Positions 26,094 through 33,330 of a stretch of 64,000 nucleotides of DNA are shown piece after piece; the first letter of the stretch is position 1; every line of letters starts with the position of its first letter. Source of the DNA: Metapseudomonas resinovorans DSM 21078 (GTDB lineage Bacteria > Pseudomonadota > Gammaproteobacteria > Pseudomonadales > Pseudomonadaceae). Below the pieces are notes generated by a model. The model did not search any database and was not told the origin of the DNA. It saw only the letters and a list, made by a program, of their open reading frames with translations. Both the position numbers and the translations under genes were made by a program. The stretch is taken from positions 1 to 64,000 of the forward strand of contig NZ_AUIE01000007.1 in assembly GCF_000423545.1 (NCBI RefSeq). The letters run 5' to 3'.

Positions 26094-27752
26094 TCAGCCC
26101 AGGACGAACATCTGAAACTTCTTGGTCGCGGCCGGCGGGTTCAGCGCCATCAGCGTGACGGCGTTGAACATGGCCATCAGCGGGTCGATCTTGGCCGAGC
26201 CGCTGGCCTGCTTGGTGATCAGGATCGAGTTGGCGCGGGGTTCTACCCGGGCATTGCCGACGCACCAGGCCATCATGGGCTGGGCGGATGGGGCGAAACT
26301 CCCCTCGGCCAGCCAGCGTTCGGCGGTCTTGATCGCCCCGCCCAGCTTCCAGCCCTGGCTCACCCCGACAATCTTGTCGTTCGGGATGCCGCGCTCCTCC
26401 AGCTTGTCGAGGATGGCGCCCAGCCCGACAGGGTCGCAGCCGATCTTATCCAGCAGGCCGGCTTCATGGATCTGCTCGGCAATGCCCGCCAGCTCATCCA
26501 CGTCGTCACCGACGCGCCTGACGAGCGTCAGGTGGCCTGCCTTGGCGAAATCCTGAAGGGCCGGGGCGATCTCCTTGCGGCGCTCCATCACCGATGGATG
26601 CGCCCAGGCATGTCCCCAGCCGAGCTTCCTTCCGGTTTCCTTCTCGCGCCCAATGGCGTAAGCACCGAGCAAGTCGTCCAGACCACCGCCGTCGATGCCG
26701 AGGTCTATCACCTCGCACCGCTTGAGCAGCCCGTCGAACGTGCATGGCTCAACAGCGCCTTCCCAGAAGTCGGCACCGGCCCAGCGGTCAGAGCGAAGAG
26801 CCAGGCCGATCTCGACATTGCCATGCTTCGCCAGAAAACCCCGGAACGACTCCTCTCCGCCGCTCTTGGCCTTGGCATACTCGCGGAGCAGAAACTCTTC
26901 GTCGACCGAATAGCCAAGGTTCGGATTCACCAGCGCCAGGTTCTCGGCCAGCAGGTGCTCCTTCCGATCCACCATCTCCGGCGGATGCTCGAAAATCACC
27001 GGGACGAAGCGCCTGTCTTCGATGACCCCATCCCGCACATCGCGGGCGTACTGGAGCTTCTGCTTGAACACGCCAGCCGGTGGCTCGTCCGACTGCGTCG
27101 TCAGGTAGATGACGAAACCTTCCGGGCGAGAGGCTAGGCCACCGATGGCTTCACGCAGCATGTTCTCCGCGTCGTGCCGCTTGCCGAAGAGCCAAAGCTC
27201 GTCGACCAGGGTGCCGACCGACTTCTTGCCGCCCACCGTGTTGGAGTCGGCGGCAACCACTTTCAGCGTCGCGCCGCTTTCCCGGTGGGTGATCGACTTG
27301 ATGTGCGTCTGCACGTGCATCAGCGCGTCGAGATCTTCATCGCGCTGCGTCATGTCTCTCGCCGGGGCGTAGGCGTTGTTCGCCACCTCTACCGTGGGCG
27401 CGAGAATCGAGAACTCGGCCGACTGGCGCCAGTTCAGCACCAGGGCTGTCATCATGATCCCAGCGGCGATCGTGCTCTTGCTGTTCTTCTTCGGAATCAG
27501 GATGAACCACTCGGTGATCAGCCGGCGCCCGGTCTCCGGGTCGTAGGCGCCGAAAATCGAAGCGACCAGGTCAAACACCCAGGGAGCACAGGCTTCACCG
27601 AAAGTCGGGCTGCCCGGTGCGTCCACGATCTTGAGCTGCTTGAACACGTCCAGCGCATGCTCCGCCATCTCCGGGAAGATGGGCGGTGGGATGATCGAGT
27701 CGCCTCGGGTCAGGCGCTCAGCCCAGTTCGGACATGCGGTCGTCCATTCCAT
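26094..27752 (-). CDS. Terminase large subunit
   Basis: This 552-residue protein has the packaging ATPase Walker A-like motif LIPKKNSKSTIAAG and Walker B-like GTLVDELWLFGKR. It has a C-terminal nuclease domain with EVIDLGIDGGGLDDLLGAYA and later conserved acidic residues. It pumps DNA into the prohead and cuts it. The HNH gene nearby suggests an HK97-like cohesive-end system. Confidence 0.93.
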   Translation of the reverse strand: MEWTTACPNWAERLTRGDSIIPPPIFPEMAEHALDVFKQLKIVDAPGSPTFGEACAPWVFDLVASIFGAYDPETGRRLITEWFILIPKKNSKSTIAAGIMMTALVLNWRQSAEFSILAPTVEVANNAYAPARDMTQRDEDLDALMHVQTHIKSITHRESGATLKVVAADSNTVGGKKSVGTLVDELWLFGKRHDAENMLREAIGGLASRPEGFVIYLTTQSDEPPAGVFKQKLQYARDVRDGVIEDRRFVPVIFEHPPEMVDRKEHLLAENLALVNPNLGYSVDEEFLLREYAKAKSGGEESFRGFLAKHGNVEIGLALRSDRWAGADFWEGAVEPCTFDGLLKRCEVIDLGIDGGGLDDLLGAYAIGREKETGRKLGWGHAWAHPSVMERRKEIAPALQDFAKAGHLTLVRRVGDDVDELAGIAEQIHEAGLLDKIGCDPVGLGAILDKLEERGIPNDKIVGVSQGWKLGGAIKTAERWLAEGSFAPSAQPMMAWCVGNARVEPRANSILITKQASGSAKIDPLMAMFNAVTLMALNPPAATKKFQMFVLG

Positions 27753-27753
27753 A

Positions 27754-28155
27754 TCACTTCACCGCGCGCAACGGGGGCGGGGTCGAACCGAACTTTTTGC
27801 CAGCGGCCTTTGCGGCCTCGGCGCGCTCATCCTTCTTCCCGCCCTCACCCTTCTTCGCGTGGGTGTACTGCACCGCAGCGATCGCCGCTCGTAGCTGGCG
27901 ATCACTCACGTCCAGCCGCCCCAAGGCGATTTCCTGAAGCAGCCCCAGCATGTCCATCTCCGGCACCTCAACCGGCGACGACTCGGCGCGCTTCAGCGCA
28001 CCACCATGCGGTTGAGGTTCGAGGTACTCCTCGACAACCTTGGGCGCCTCATTTGCTGATTTCTGAGCGGCATTTTTCGGCTTTCGACCAGCGCCAGGCC
28101 GCGCGCCGCCGCTGCCTTTGCGAGGGCCGCCGCTCTTTCCTTTTACGCCTGCCAT
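27754..28155 (-). CDS. Terminase small subunit (putative)
   Basis: This 133-residue protein directly precedes the large subunit gene (1-bp gap). The N-terminus is Gly/Lys/Arg-rich (MAGVKGKSGGPRKGSGGARP), followed by PEMDMLGLLQEIALGRLDVS, as in several small terminase subunits that bind cos DNA. Assignment is mostly by position. Confidence 0.7.
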   Translation of the reverse strand: MAGVKGKSGGPRKGSGGARPGAGRKPKNAAQKSANEAPKVVEEYLEPQPHGGALKRAESSPVEVPEMDMLGLLQEIALGRLDVSDRQLRAAIAAVQYTHAKKGEGGKKDERAEAAKAAGKKFGSTPPPLRAVK

Positions 28156-28257
28156 TTGCTGATTACCGAGGTTTGAAAGGGGGATTTTTTCTGCAAATGA
28201 GTTCGGGCGCGGTTTCCAGCCGGAAGGGATGCCGGAATTTGACCTACCCCCCTGGGG

Positions 28258-28593
28258 TCAGCCCTGCATGTCCCGCTGCGTCTTCTCGGCGTGGCAGCCG
28301 CTCTTGACCCTCTGTCCATCGACGAGCTTGACGCTGACGCACAGCACCTGGCAGTTGTCTTCGGTGTCGGCGCCGCCCTGGTACAGCGGCACCTTGTGGT
28401 CCAGTTCAAAGCCGGACGGAAAGTCGCACACCCTGCCGCACATGGCGCAGCGTGGGTTCTCCGACCAGACCTTCAGCCGGCGATCCTGGAGCTTGCGACC
28501 AGTGATACGGCGATCAGCTACTACGGGAAGCGCCTGCACGCGGCTGGTGTTGGCCATCTGCACACGTGGCTTGACCGTTGTTAGCCTGGCCAT
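28258..28593 (-). CDS. HNH endonuclease of packaging module
   Basis: This 111-residue protein has an HNH motif: PRCAMCGRVCDFPSGFELDH, then KVPLYQGGADTEDNCQVLC. HNH proteins next to terminase in HK97-like phages are required for cos cutting with TerL and the portal. It lies about 100 bp upstream of the small subunit, where cos might be. Confidence 0.88.
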   Translation of the reverse strand: MARLTTVKPRVQMANTSRVQALPVVADRRITGRKLQDRRLKVWSENPRCAMCGRVCDFPSGFELDHKVPLYQGGADTEDNCQVLCVSVKLVDGQRVKSGCHAEKTQRDMQG

Positions 28594-28898
28594 CAGCGAA
28601 CCATGTTCCCGTCCAGATAACGTGCAGGCGGGGCATCCGGGTCCTGGCCTTCCTCAGCCAGCGCCTCAACGAGAGCAGCGAGCAAGCTGTTGGTCTTCTG
28701 CTGTTCGGCCACCATGGACTCCAGCAACGGCCGGATATCGCTATGGATACCAGCCTGCAGGCCATCACTCAGGACCAGGGGCTTCATCCCCATCGGCTCG
28801 GCGATCTGCTTTAGTTGATCCAGCAGGAACAGGCGGGTCTCCCGCTCCATCGGCTTGTCGGTCCTGACTACCAGCAAAGATTGCTCTTGAACGTTCAC
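28593..28898 (-). CDS. Hypothetical protein (helical)
   Basis: This 101-residue protein starts at GTG 28898, 5 nt after a GGAGGT ribosome site. It is largely helical (LFLLDQLKQIAEPMGMK, ESMVAEQQKTNSLLAALVEA). It overlaps the HNH gene by 1 bp. No function is recognised. Confidence 0.65.
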   Translation of the reverse strand: MNVQEQSLLVVRTDKPMERETRLFLLDQLKQIAEPMGMKPLVLSDGLQAGIHSDIRPLLESMVAEQQKTNSLLAALVEALAEEGQDPDAPPARYLDGNMVR

Positions 28899-28959
28899 GC
28901 GCTACCTCCATCCACTTCTTCAGCCATGCTCGACGCTTGGCGCAGCCAGAGCAGGCCAT
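28765..28959 (-). CDS. Small Cys/Arg-rich protein (putative)
   Basis: This 64-residue frame begins MACSGCAKRRAWLKKWMEV at an ATG coupled to the upstream stop (TGATG). The first 30 residues look like a genuine CxxC protein. The rest overlaps the next gene in another frame, so the true extent is doubtful. Confidence 0.4.
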   Translation of the reverse strand: MACSGCAKRRAWLKKWMEVARERSRAIFAGSQDRQADGAGDPPVPAGSTKADRRADGDEAPGPE

Positions 28960-29339
28960 CAGGTGTCACGTGCGGCACCATTGGTGATTTCCCGACGAAC
29001 AGCAGCGGCCGCTTCCCGCGCCTCTCGCTCATCAGTAACACCGGGCAGCGCAATGTTGATCTGGGCTTTGGCGTAGCTACGGACCTCATCCGTGATAGCG
29101 GTCGTATCAACCACGCCACCAGGTTCGGTATCGACGGTTTCCGATGCAGTTTCGGTCAGCTCGAATCGCTTGATGATTTGCACCAGATTGCCGAGGGCTT
29201 CTCGCTGCACAGTGGAGTGCACTTCCATGTGCACAAGGTCGCCGGCCACCAGGTGTAGGTGGATCTCTCGGGCGCCATTCGGGTCAATGCCCAAGGCATC
29301 GCAAATCAGCTTTCCAGCTTCAGCAGACAGGACTGACAT
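28959..29339 (-). CDS. Hypothetical protein sharing the tape measure tail motif
   Basis: This 126-residue protein starts at ATG 29339 (MSVLSAEAGKLICDALGIDP). The N-terminal two thirds (IHLHLVAGDLVHMEVHSTVQ) is unassigned. The C-terminus has INIALPGVTDEREAREAAAA, which closely matches ISLPGVTNAREAREAGAAV at the end of the tape measure protein. It is coupled to both neighbours. Confidence 0.65.
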   Translation of the reverse strand: MSVLSAEAGKLICDALGIDPNGAREIHLHLVAGDLVHMEVHSTVQREALGNLVQIIKRFELTETASETVDTEPGGVVDTTAITDEVRSYAKAQINIALPGVTDEREAREAAAAVRREITNGAARDT

Positions 29340-29340
29340 A

Positions 29341-29595
29341 TCAGGGCTCCGGATACAGGGCAGCTTCAATGATCACCGCCTTGCCCATCTCGAGCAGGCC
29401 GACCACTGCTAGCGGCTCAGCCTTCTGGCCGAGGGCAAAGGTTTCGATCTCGCCATCCTTGCAGCGCAGGATCACAGTACCGACCTCGACGGCGGTCACC
29501 TCGCCGGTCTCGATCAGGCGAATCAGCTCCTTCAGGGCGCAGACAGGGTCCTGATAGTCGCCCTGGCGCAGCGGCACGATCTTGAGGTCAGTCAT
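29341..29595 (-). CDS. Hypothetical phage protein
   Basis: This 84-residue protein starts at ATG 29595 (MTDLKIVPLRQGDYQDPVCA), coupled to the upstream stop. It appears as an alpha/beta protein with LIETGEVTAVEVGTVILRCK. No known domain. It lies in the lysis-packaging interval. Confidence 0.6.
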   Translation of the reverse strand: MTDLKIVPLRQGDYQDPVCALKELIRLIETGEVTAVEVGTVILRCKDGEIETFALGQKAEPLAVVGLLEMGKAVIIEAALYPEP

Positions 29596-29756
29596 TCGCT
29601 CACCACCTCGAACTTCACGCCGCGCATCATGGTCTCGACCAGCTTGGCGCAGTCCGGCTCCATACCCGTCAGCCAGGCGAACGTCGCCACGGCACGCAGG
29701 TAGGGCATCACCCACCAGGCGTAGGTGATGCGCAGGGTGAGGTGGAGGCTGGCCAT
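29592..29756 (-). CDS. Small hypothetical protein, 54 residues
   Basis: ATG at 29756 opens a 54-codon frame (MASLHLTLRITYAWWVMPYL, then RAVATFAWLTGMEPDCAKLV) that ends in ATGA overlap with the next gene. The coupling and codon use support a real gene. The Trp/aromatic-rich N-terminus could be membrane-associated. Confidence 0.6.
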   Translation of the reverse strand: MASLHLTLRITYAWWVMPYLRAVATFAWLTGMEPDCAKLVETMMRGVKFEVVSE

Positions 29757-29762
29757 GACGGC

Positions 29763-29954
29763 TTACTTCAGGCTCGGTTGCTTCACAGCACGAGCGATGA
29801 TCACCACGGCCGACAGCACGGCATAGGCCACGGGCGGCAGCACGCCGGCCAGCTGCGGCAGGAACTGCTCAGCCAGGGCCAGCAAGCCGGTGACGCCGGC
29901 AATCTGCACGCTGGTCATCTTGAACAGCTGGGAGACGTTGTCGATCAGTTGCAT
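29763..29954 (-). CDS. Small membrane protein, possible holin
   Basis: This 63-residue protein has two hydrophobic stretches (VQIAGVTGLLALAEQFLPQL and PPVAYAVLSAVVIIARAV) and a basic end. It lies in the lysis region next to the endolysin, like small phage holins. Two other holin-like genes are nearby, so which one triggers lysis is not clear. Confidence 0.55.
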   Translation of the reverse strand: MQLIDNVSQLFKMTSVQIAGVTGLLALAEQFLPQLAGVLPPVAYAVLSAVVIIARAVKQPSLK

Positions 29955-29964
29955 GGTGGTTCCC

Positions 29965-30204
29965 TCAGCAGGTGATCAATGGGCCGCGAGTGAAGTCCGG
30001 CAGATTGGGGAATCTAGGCGAAGTCCTATCATCAACCACGGGCATGAACGGGATGCGGGGAGTAGGCCCGATGCGAACCGGCGTTTCCTTCTTGAACACC
30101 AGATTCAGGTGGTCGCGAATCGCCCGCCACTGCTCGGCGGTCGGCGCCTGCGGGTTCAGCTCAGCGAAGCCCTGCAGCCAATAGGCGAATTGCTCGGGGG
30201 TCAT
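29965..30204 (-). CDS. Hypothetical protein, 79 residues
   Basis: It starts MTPEQFAYWLQGFAELNPQA and has TAEQWRAIRDHLNLVFKK, a small helical protein in the lysis cassette. The start overlaps the endolysin stop by 4 bp. Function unknown. Confidence 0.6.
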   Translation of the reverse strand: MTPEQFAYWLQGFAELNPQAPTAEQWRAIRDHLNLVFKKETPVRIGPTPRIPFMPVVDDRTSPRFPNLPDFTRGPLITC

Positions 30205-30779
30205 ATGAACCTCGAATAGGCCTCGGCCAGCTTCTGGTCGTAGGCATTGCGGGCGTACTCGGCGCCGTTGTACAGGCGGGCGAACTTGGCCCAGTCACGC
30301 GCCTTGAGCGCGGCGTGCATGCCGGGGTTGGCTTTCACGAAGGCGACGAAGGCCTGAAGCTGGTCTCCCTCGGAGCGGTACATGGCATTGACGAACGCCT
30401 GCAGGGTCGAGAAGCCCAGCGGCTGCCAGTGGAAGCCCATGAGCTGGAACAGCCCCCAGCTCGCAGACTCCAGGGCCGCGTCGCGGTTGATCTTGGCGGC
30501 AGCGTCCAGGCGGTCGTGCTCGGCTGCCCCGCCTCTGTAGCCCCCGGCCTTCGCGTTGACGATCTCGGGATGCTGCAGCTCGAGGAGCTGGGTCGGGATG
30601 TTGCGCTTGGCCAACTGGCGGCGGAACACGTGGCGCTCGAACAGGATCACCGGGCGTCCATCGGTGTAGAAGCCGTTGCCCCGGCTCTCGACGGTGACCA
30701 CGGCCTTGACCGCTGCCACCGGAACGCCCAAGGCGGGCGCGGCGTCGATGTAGTCCTGCTGGCCAAGGCGCTTAGCCAT
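30201..30779 (-). CDS. Endolysin, N-acetylmuramidase domain
   Basis: This 192-residue protein is an almost pure N-acetylmuramidase (PF11860-type) domain: AVVTVESRGNGFYTDGRPVI with the likely catalytic Glu, then LFERHVFRRQLAKRNI and ALESASWGLFQLMGFHWQPL. There is no signal peptide, so it needs a holin to reach the wall. It overlaps the upstream holin-like gene by 8 bp. Confidence 0.88.
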   Translation of the reverse strand: MAKRLGQQDYIDAAPALGVPVAAVKAVVTVESRGNGFYTDGRPVILFERHVFRRQLAKRNIPTQLLELQHPEIVNAKAGGYRGGAAEHDRLDAAAKINRDAALESASWGLFQLMGFHWQPLGFSTLQAFVNAMYRSEGDQLQAFVAFVKANPGMHAALKARDWAKFARLYNGAEYARNAYDQKLAEAYSRFI

Positions 30780-31095
30780 GGCGGCGATCCTTTCCGTCCC
30801 ACTTGTCCGGCCAGTCCATCTGGAATACGCGGGCGACGTTACCCTTGGCGCGGTAGATCAGGACCATCACGGCACCGAGGATGATCAGCAGCCAGGGTGA
30901 AATGGCGTTCGCGGTTCGCCCAACCAGCGCATCGCCGAACACTTCCAAGGCATAGCCGCCGGTGCCGATGCACAGCAGATAAGCAACCAGCGACACGCCC
31001 AGGCGATAACGCAGCGAGCCGCGCCGGAACGAGGCAATGCGCAAGCAGATGGCGCTGCAGATCGAGGCAGCAGCCAGGGTCCAGGGATCAACCAT
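30772..31095 (-). CDS. Holin-like membrane protein (3 TM)
   Basis: I chose ATG at 31095 (MVDPWTLAAASICSAICLRI) with GGAGG 6 nt upstream. The 107-residue protein has three hydrophobic stretches: AAASICSAICLRIAS, LGVSLVAYLLCIGTGGYAL and ISPWLLIILGAVMVLIY. A charged tail (DWPDKWDGKDRRHG) follows. Size and place fit the 3-TM holin group. Confidence 0.75.
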   Translation of the reverse strand: MVDPWTLAAASICSAICLRIASFRRGSLRYRLGVSLVAYLLCIGTGGYALEVFGDALVGRTANAISPWLLIILGAVMVLIYRAKGNVARVFQMDWPDKWDGKDRRHG

Positions 31096-31459
31096 TTCGA
31101 CCTCCGAAGCGGTCCGCAATGAAGCGGAGCCAACCAGGCGTCTTTCCTCCCTGCACCCACTCCAGCAAGCTGGTGCCCACGACGACGCAGAACAAGGCGC
31201 CGCCGAAAGCGACCAGGCCGGACGTCTTGGCCCACTCGCGCCCTATTATTTCGCTGGCGACGTAGTACCCCACGATCCATGAGGCGATGAAGTAGCCGAT
31301 GCGCGCCAGGGCAGAGAGGTCCTTGGCGTACACCACAAAGAACATGGCGCCGGCGAAGGCACCGATCACCGCATTCATGTCGACACCGGGCACGAGCGCC
31401 GCGCCACCAATGCCGCCAAGGCCGAGCAGGGCGATACCGCCAGCGCTTGGCTCAGCCAT
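31088..31459 (-). CDS. Holin-like membrane protein (4 TM)
   Basis: This 123-residue protein has hydrophobic segments at GGIALLGLGGIGGAALV, AVIGAFAGAMFFVVYA, IGYFIASWIVGYYVASEII and SGLVAFGGALFCVVVGTSLL, and a basic C-terminus. It resembles Phage_holin_8-type proteins. It overlaps the following holin-like gene by 8 bp; the two may act as a holin pair. Confidence 0.75.
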   Translation of the reverse strand: MAEPSAGGIALLGLGGIGGAALVPGVDMNAVIGAFAGAMFFVVYAKDLSALARIGYFIASWIVGYYVASEIIGREWAKTSGLVAFGGALFCVVVGTSLLEWVQGGKTPGWLRFIADRFGGRNG

Positions 31460-31534
31460 AAGGTGATCTCCAAATAAAACGCCGGCGGGGTAGCCGGCAG
31501 AGGGAGCTGCTGATGAGGGGAAGCAGCGAGGGAA

Positions 31535-31636
31535 TCAGAAGTAGAAGGCGAAAGCAGCAACGGCGACGATTATCGCCAAGACCAGATAGCCAAGGCTCTT
31601 CACGGCAGCAGAGTCGTTGTGGTCAGCGGACATCAT
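31535..31636 (-). CDS. Tiny single-TM protein, 33 residues
   Basis: ATG at 31636 (MMSADHNDSAAVKSLG) leads into one hydrophobic helix (YLVLAIIVAVAAFAFYF) that ends at the stop. It overlaps the upstream small gene by 14 bp. A short protein of this form next to holins could be a lysis regulator; this is inference. Confidence 0.5.
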   Translation of the reverse strand: MMSADHNDSAAVKSLGYLVLAIIVAVAAFAFYF

Positions 31637-31793
31637 CGATCTCCAAAGTGAGCCCGATCACCCGAATAGGCAGGAACCGCAGTTGGTCGCGATTGCGCCA
31701 GTAGTCGTCCGGGTGAATCAGGATGCTGTCGAGCACCAGACCTTGGCGTTCGGCGTGGTAGTACCAACGGCGAATCCGCGTTTCCAGGCTCAT
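31623..31793 (-). CDS. Hypothetical protein, 56 residues
   Basis: It starts at ATG 31793 (MSLETRIRRWYYHAERQGLV) and continues LDSILIHPDDYWRNRDQLRF. No known domain. It is the first gene after the terminator at 31807, so it opens the late operon. Confidence 0.55.
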   Translation of the reverse strand: MSLETRIRRWYYHAERQGLVLDSILIHPDDYWRNRDQLRFLPIRVIGLTLEIDDVR

Positions 31794-31806
31794 GTGGACT
31801 CCAAAC

Positions 31807-31838
31807 AAAAAGCCCCGGCGTTTTGGCCAGGGCTTTTT
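31807..31838. terminator. Terminator ahead of late operon
   Basis: AAAAAGCCC (31807-31815) pairs with GGGCTTTTT (31830-31838). It works in either direction. Its position between the Q-like gene and the lysis genes recalls the lambda late terminator that Q overrides. Confidence 0.75.
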
Positions 31839-31898
31839 GATGTTCAGTTGCGCAAATTCCGCAGATTGATGAAATTCTGTTGCACGGTTGCACCAATG

Positions 31899-32477
31899 TC
31901 AAGCAGCCACATCAAGCAATACGCCCTCAATGCGCAATATTTCCTCAGAGCACGCCACCGCTTCCTTAACCATTTCCTCGAGACAACCTTCGATCCCACT
32001 GCGCCACCGCCAGTAGGTGGAGCGGTTGAGACCCTGGTCATCCCAGGTCGTCATGTCATAAAAGCGGGTGGGCAGGATGATCATGTCGGTGGAACGCTTC
32101 CCTTCTGCCCCTTTCAGCGGCGGAATTGCCCATGCCGTGACAGCCCTGGCCACAAACAACTTAGGCGCATGGGAGGCGATCAGCGGGGCCAGCTTGCCAA
32201 TGGCCTCCACCTTCCGGCCTTTATGGGTGCTGTAGCGGGCAACCAGCGCAGCCCAGTGGCGGGGCTTGAGTTGGCTATGCAGCCGGGCAAATACCCAGCA
32301 GTCAGCGTCCGTGCGCTGGATACCATCGTGAGCGCCTGATCGAACCAGAGTGGCCAGGTCGAAGCCGTCCTGGTAGCCAGGCCGATACAGCTTCTGCCAG
32401 GCCTGCTTCGAGGTGTTGTCGATGGTCTCCGCCGCCAGGGCCGAAACGATTGCCGAGAGTACTCCGCTGTAGATCAT
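31899..32477 (-). CDS. Possible late regulator (Q-like position)
   Basis: This 192-residue protein contains ARLHSQLKPRHWAALVARYS and a helix-turn-helix-like end (DDQGLNRSTYWRWRSGIEGC). It lies last in the replication operon and just before a terminator that precedes the lysis genes, where lambdoid phages have Q. The antiterminator role is inferred from position and weak similarity. Confidence 0.5.
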   Translation of the reverse strand: MIYSGVLSAIVSALAAETIDNTSKQAWQKLYRPGYQDGFDLATLVRSGAHDGIQRTDADCWVFARLHSQLKPRHWAALVARYSTHKGRKVEAIGKLAPLIASHAPKLFVARAVTAWAIPPLKGAEGKRSTDMIILPTRFYDMTTWDDQGLNRSTYWRWRSGIEGCLEEMVKEAVACSEEILRIEGVLLDVAA

Positions 32478-32490
32478 GTCCTTCTCCCCC

Positions 32491-32802
32491 TCAATCCCCA
32501 GTCATGTTGCCGCCGCCTACCCCGCGACGGTTACTGCGTCCCACGTAGTCATCGCCCGGCCCTGCCAGTGGCCAGAGACCTGCCTTCTCCAGCGCCGCCT
32601 GCATCATCCGGCGCTCATTGCCCGATCGAGCCAATCGGAGGCGGAGCTGCTGAACCAGCACCGGATACTCCAACGGCTTGCCATCGGGAGTGACGAACCC
32701 GCCGCCATTGCAGCCGGCGCACTCCATCCGATGGAAAATCCCCTTGATGTGCCCGGCCCCCTGGCAAATCTCGCAGCGCTCCAGCTTGAGCATGGCCACC
32801 AT
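32491..32802 (-). CDS. DnaJ-type zinc-finger protein
   Basis: This 103-residue protein has two CxxCxGxG-like motifs, CEICQGAGH and CAGCNGGGF, as in the DnaJ zinc-binding region. The C-terminal half is helical and basic. Similar small proteins sit near Q-like genes in many phages. Function unknown. Confidence 0.7.
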   Translation of the reverse strand: MVAMLKLERCEICQGAGHIKGIFHRMECAGCNGGGFVTPDGKPLEYPVLVQQLRLRLARSGNERRMMQAALEKAGLWPLAGPGDDYVGRSNRRGVGGGNMTGD

Positions 32803-33152
32803 CAGAACTGCTCCACTTCCCAGCCGGCCCCGCGCTTGCCCTTGGTTATGCCGAGGAAGCGGAAAGGGTATTGGTCGGCGGCGACCTTGGTCTTCACCCG
32901 CGCATCGTCGGTCCAGAAACCCTTCACCTCGTGCACCTCCAGCTCGAAGGCGGCGTTCATGACGAAGAAGTCAGCGGTGTAGAAGGTCTTGTCGGCCAGG
33001 CGGAGCTTCACCCCTTCGAAGCGGTACCAGAGGATTTCCCCAGCGTGCTGGCGCTGCTTCAACAGGCGGTCGTACTCCGCTTCGGTCTTGTTCATCTCGC
33101 CGGCCTTCAATCGACCGAGAGCCTGAAAGCCCTTCATCCCCTTCCTGACCAT
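32802..33152 (-). CDS. DUF1064-type nuclease-like protein
   Basis: I start the gene at ATG 33152 (MVRKGMKGFQALGRLKAGEM), coupled to the upstream stop (TAATG). The 116-residue protein has KTEAEYDRLLKQR, YTADFFVMN and ELEVHEVKGFWTDDARVK, a PD-(D/E)XK-like arrangement with Asp and EVKG. DUF1064 proteins may replace RusA-type resolvases in phages. Confidence 0.7.
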   Translation of the reverse strand: MVRKGMKGFQALGRLKAGEMNKTEAEYDRLLKQRQHAGEILWYRFEGVKLRLADKTFYTADFFVMNAAFELEVHEVKGFWTDDARVKTKVAADQYPFRFLGITKGKRGAGWEVEQF

Positions 33153-33280
33153 TACCAAGTCCTTCCAAGCTGGAACATCAGGTACATGCAGACGCCGATC
33201 CCGAACCCTCGCCATGCACCCCTTGCGGAGATAGCGCCGGCGGCCACGCAGAGTGCGACGTACGCGATAAAACCGGCCAT
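33152..33280 (-). CDS. Small membrane protein, 42 residues
   Basis: ATG at 33280 opens MAGFIAYVALCVAAGAISAR, then GFGIGVCMYLMFQLGRTW and TAA that overlaps the next ATG. It has one or two hydrophobic segments. Coupling to the DUF1064 gene supports expression. Confidence 0.5.
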   Translation of the reverse strand: MAGFIAYVALCVAAGAISARGAWRGFGIGVCMYLMFQLGRTW

Positions 33281-33330
33281 TTCATCTACCTCATTTAGAA
33301 AGTTAAAATTCGGCTGCATGCCGCGCCGCA

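Noticed and set aside
28241-28259. Palindrome-like GACCTACCCCCCTGGGGTC as cos site
   Set aside because: Position near the HNH and terminase genes is attractive, but the sequence gives no direct evidence of cohesive ends; virion end sequencing would be needed.
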